From assembly GCF_028372415.1 (NCBI RefSeq), contig NC_092878.1, forward strand, positions 5,111,501 through 5,175,500: 64,000 nucleotides of DNA. Direction: 5' to 3'. A program made the position numbers and the translations under genes. This DNA comes from Notamacropus eugenii. Its lineage: Eukaryota; Chordata; Mammalia; Diprotodontia; Macropodidae. A model generated the notes under the pieces. The model was not told the origin of the DNA, did no database searches, and saw only the letters and a list, made by a program, of their open reading frames with translations. Positions 63,221 through 64,000 of this stretch are shown here, one piece after another. Each line of letters opens with the position of its first letter. Within the stretch, counting starts at the first letter, position 1.

Positions 63221-64000
63221 GGGGGGGTGGAGCTAAGATGGCTGAGTAGAAAGACGCATACTCTAGTGCTTCCCCCATGGCCCACAAAATACCTGTAACA
63301 AATGATTCTCAACAAATTCTAGAGCAGCAGAAGCCACAGAACAACAGAGTGAAAGAGGTTCCCAGCCAAAGGTAACCTGGAAGGCCAACAGGAAAGGTCT
63401 ATCTCACAGGATGCTAAGCAGAGCAGAGACCAGCCCTGGCTGTGTGGCACTGGGAGGAACAGGACCTGAACAGACCTCTGGGGCAGAATTCCCAGCAGGG
63501 AGGGTCCCAGATCCCTCAACCCACAAGCAACACAGAAAGCTCCAAAGGTCAGTGTGGGAAGGCTTTCCAAGCTGGGTGAGAGGGGAGTGGGGTTCCTCCA
63601 GCACTGGTGCCAGGCAGTGGCAGAGGTGGTGGCAGGAGCAGCAGTGGGCAGCAGGTGGCTACAGTGGCTGTGGAAGCAGACTGAGTCCATTGTCCAGGTA
63701 GCTCAGCTTAAAGCCTCTGGGGGAAATGAGCTCCTGATTTGAACCTCAGTCTTGAGCATGGTACTGGGGGGAGGAGGAGCATTAGAACTCTCCCCTTGAT
63801 AAAGGATTCAGAAGTCAAGTAACTGGCTGGGAAAATGCCCAAAAAATGAAAAAAAAAATAAGACTATAGAAGGTTGCTTTCTTGGTGAACAGGTGTCTCC
63901 TTCCATCCTTTCAGATGAGGAAGAACAAGGCATATTGTCATAGGAAGTCAAGGCTTCTGTCTCCAGTACCTCCAAAATGAATATGAAATGGGTTCAGGCC
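63221..64000 (+). mobile_element. L1 LINE 5' end: 5'UTR and start of a broken ORF1
   Basis: The element starts GGGGGGGTGGAGCTAAGATG and carries AAGATGGC (63235-63242), the YY1-type site that lies at the same place in the human L1 5'UTR. A more GC-rich 5'UTR follows. Near the right edge, an ORF1-like start (ATG at 63915, MRKNKAYCHRKSRLLSPVPP) meets an in-frame TGA after 21 codons (63978-63980), so this copy cannot make ORF1 protein from that start. It is not 5' truncated; the 3' end lies beyond the window. Confidence 0.82.

Larger units (their letters stand above)
57291..64000 (-). other. CTXN2 upstream intron (partial)
   Basis: The rest of the window lies upstream of the CTXN2 coding exon. 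It has L2-type pieces (57830-58335, 58390-58520, 60520-60870), a long (AG)n array (58929-58986), a 300-bp SINE (59042-59356), a MIR-like SINE (60200-60440), a CR1/L3-like LINE (61130-62120), a MAR1-type SINE (62243-62480) and an L1 5' end (63221-64000). No MYEF2 exon or CTXN2 first exon is seen. Confidence 0.6.

Noticed and set aside
63319..63742. Open frames of 62-123 codons near the right edge
   Set aside because: They fall in the GC-rich 5'UTR of the L1 element, on both strands. None resembles ORF1 or ORF2.

Overview
The window is nuclear DNA from a mammal, almost certainly a marsupial. Most of it is intron and intergenic sequence full of dispersed repeats: tRNA-headed SINEs of marsupial type, MIR-like SINEs, L2 and CR1/L3-like LINE pieces, and L1 elements whose 5' end starts with the GGGGG...AAGATGGC motif. 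Coding sequence is only about 3% of the window and is recognisable as two vertebrate genes, both on the minus strand. There is no bacterial, plasmid or CRISPR content.

The left two thirds (1 to about 44,800) is the 5' part of SLC12A1, which encodes NKCC2, the kidney Na-K-2Cl cotransporter. Reading leftward on the minus strand there is a likely TATA/CCAAT promoter and noncoding first exon (about 44,724-44,795), the first coding exon (ATG at 43,261), coding exons c2 and c3, three alternative copies of c4 in the order B, A, F, then c5 to c10. The gene runs off the left edge after codon 485. All exon junctions have GT/AG sites and the phases add up without a break: with one c4 cassette, c1 to c10 give 1,455 nt. 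The encoded part covers the regulatory N terminus (RFxV kinase-docking motif and Thr95/100/105), TM1 to TM7 and the glycosylated loop before TM8.

From about 44,800 to 56,820 lies intergenic DNA between SLC12A1 and CTXN2. It holds an L1 3' fragment and one unexplained 81-bp exon-like segment (46,131-46,211). CTXN2 (cortexin-2, 81 aa, one membrane segment) is a single coding exon at 56,988-57,233 on the minus strand, with its splice acceptor at 57,291. Its upstream exons lie beyond the right edge. The gene order and shared orientation CTXN2 then SLC12A1 match my recollection of human 15q21.1. The right edge (63,221-64,000) is the 5' end of an L1 element on the plus strand.

Mobile DNA of special note: a 605-bp solo LTR with an exact 6-bp target duplication (34,969-35,573), a 107-bp mariner-type palindromic MITE flanked by TA (27,207-27,313), a SINE with an 11-bp perfect target duplication (34,446-34,748), and a SINE nested in an L2. 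The biologically richest locus is the B/A/F cassette cluster. Cassettes A and B encode the same 17-residue C-terminal stretch although 11 of the 17 codons differ, and the three 5' splice sites have graded strength. I saw no convincing previously undescribed system; the 81-bp orphan exon is the best candidate for something new.
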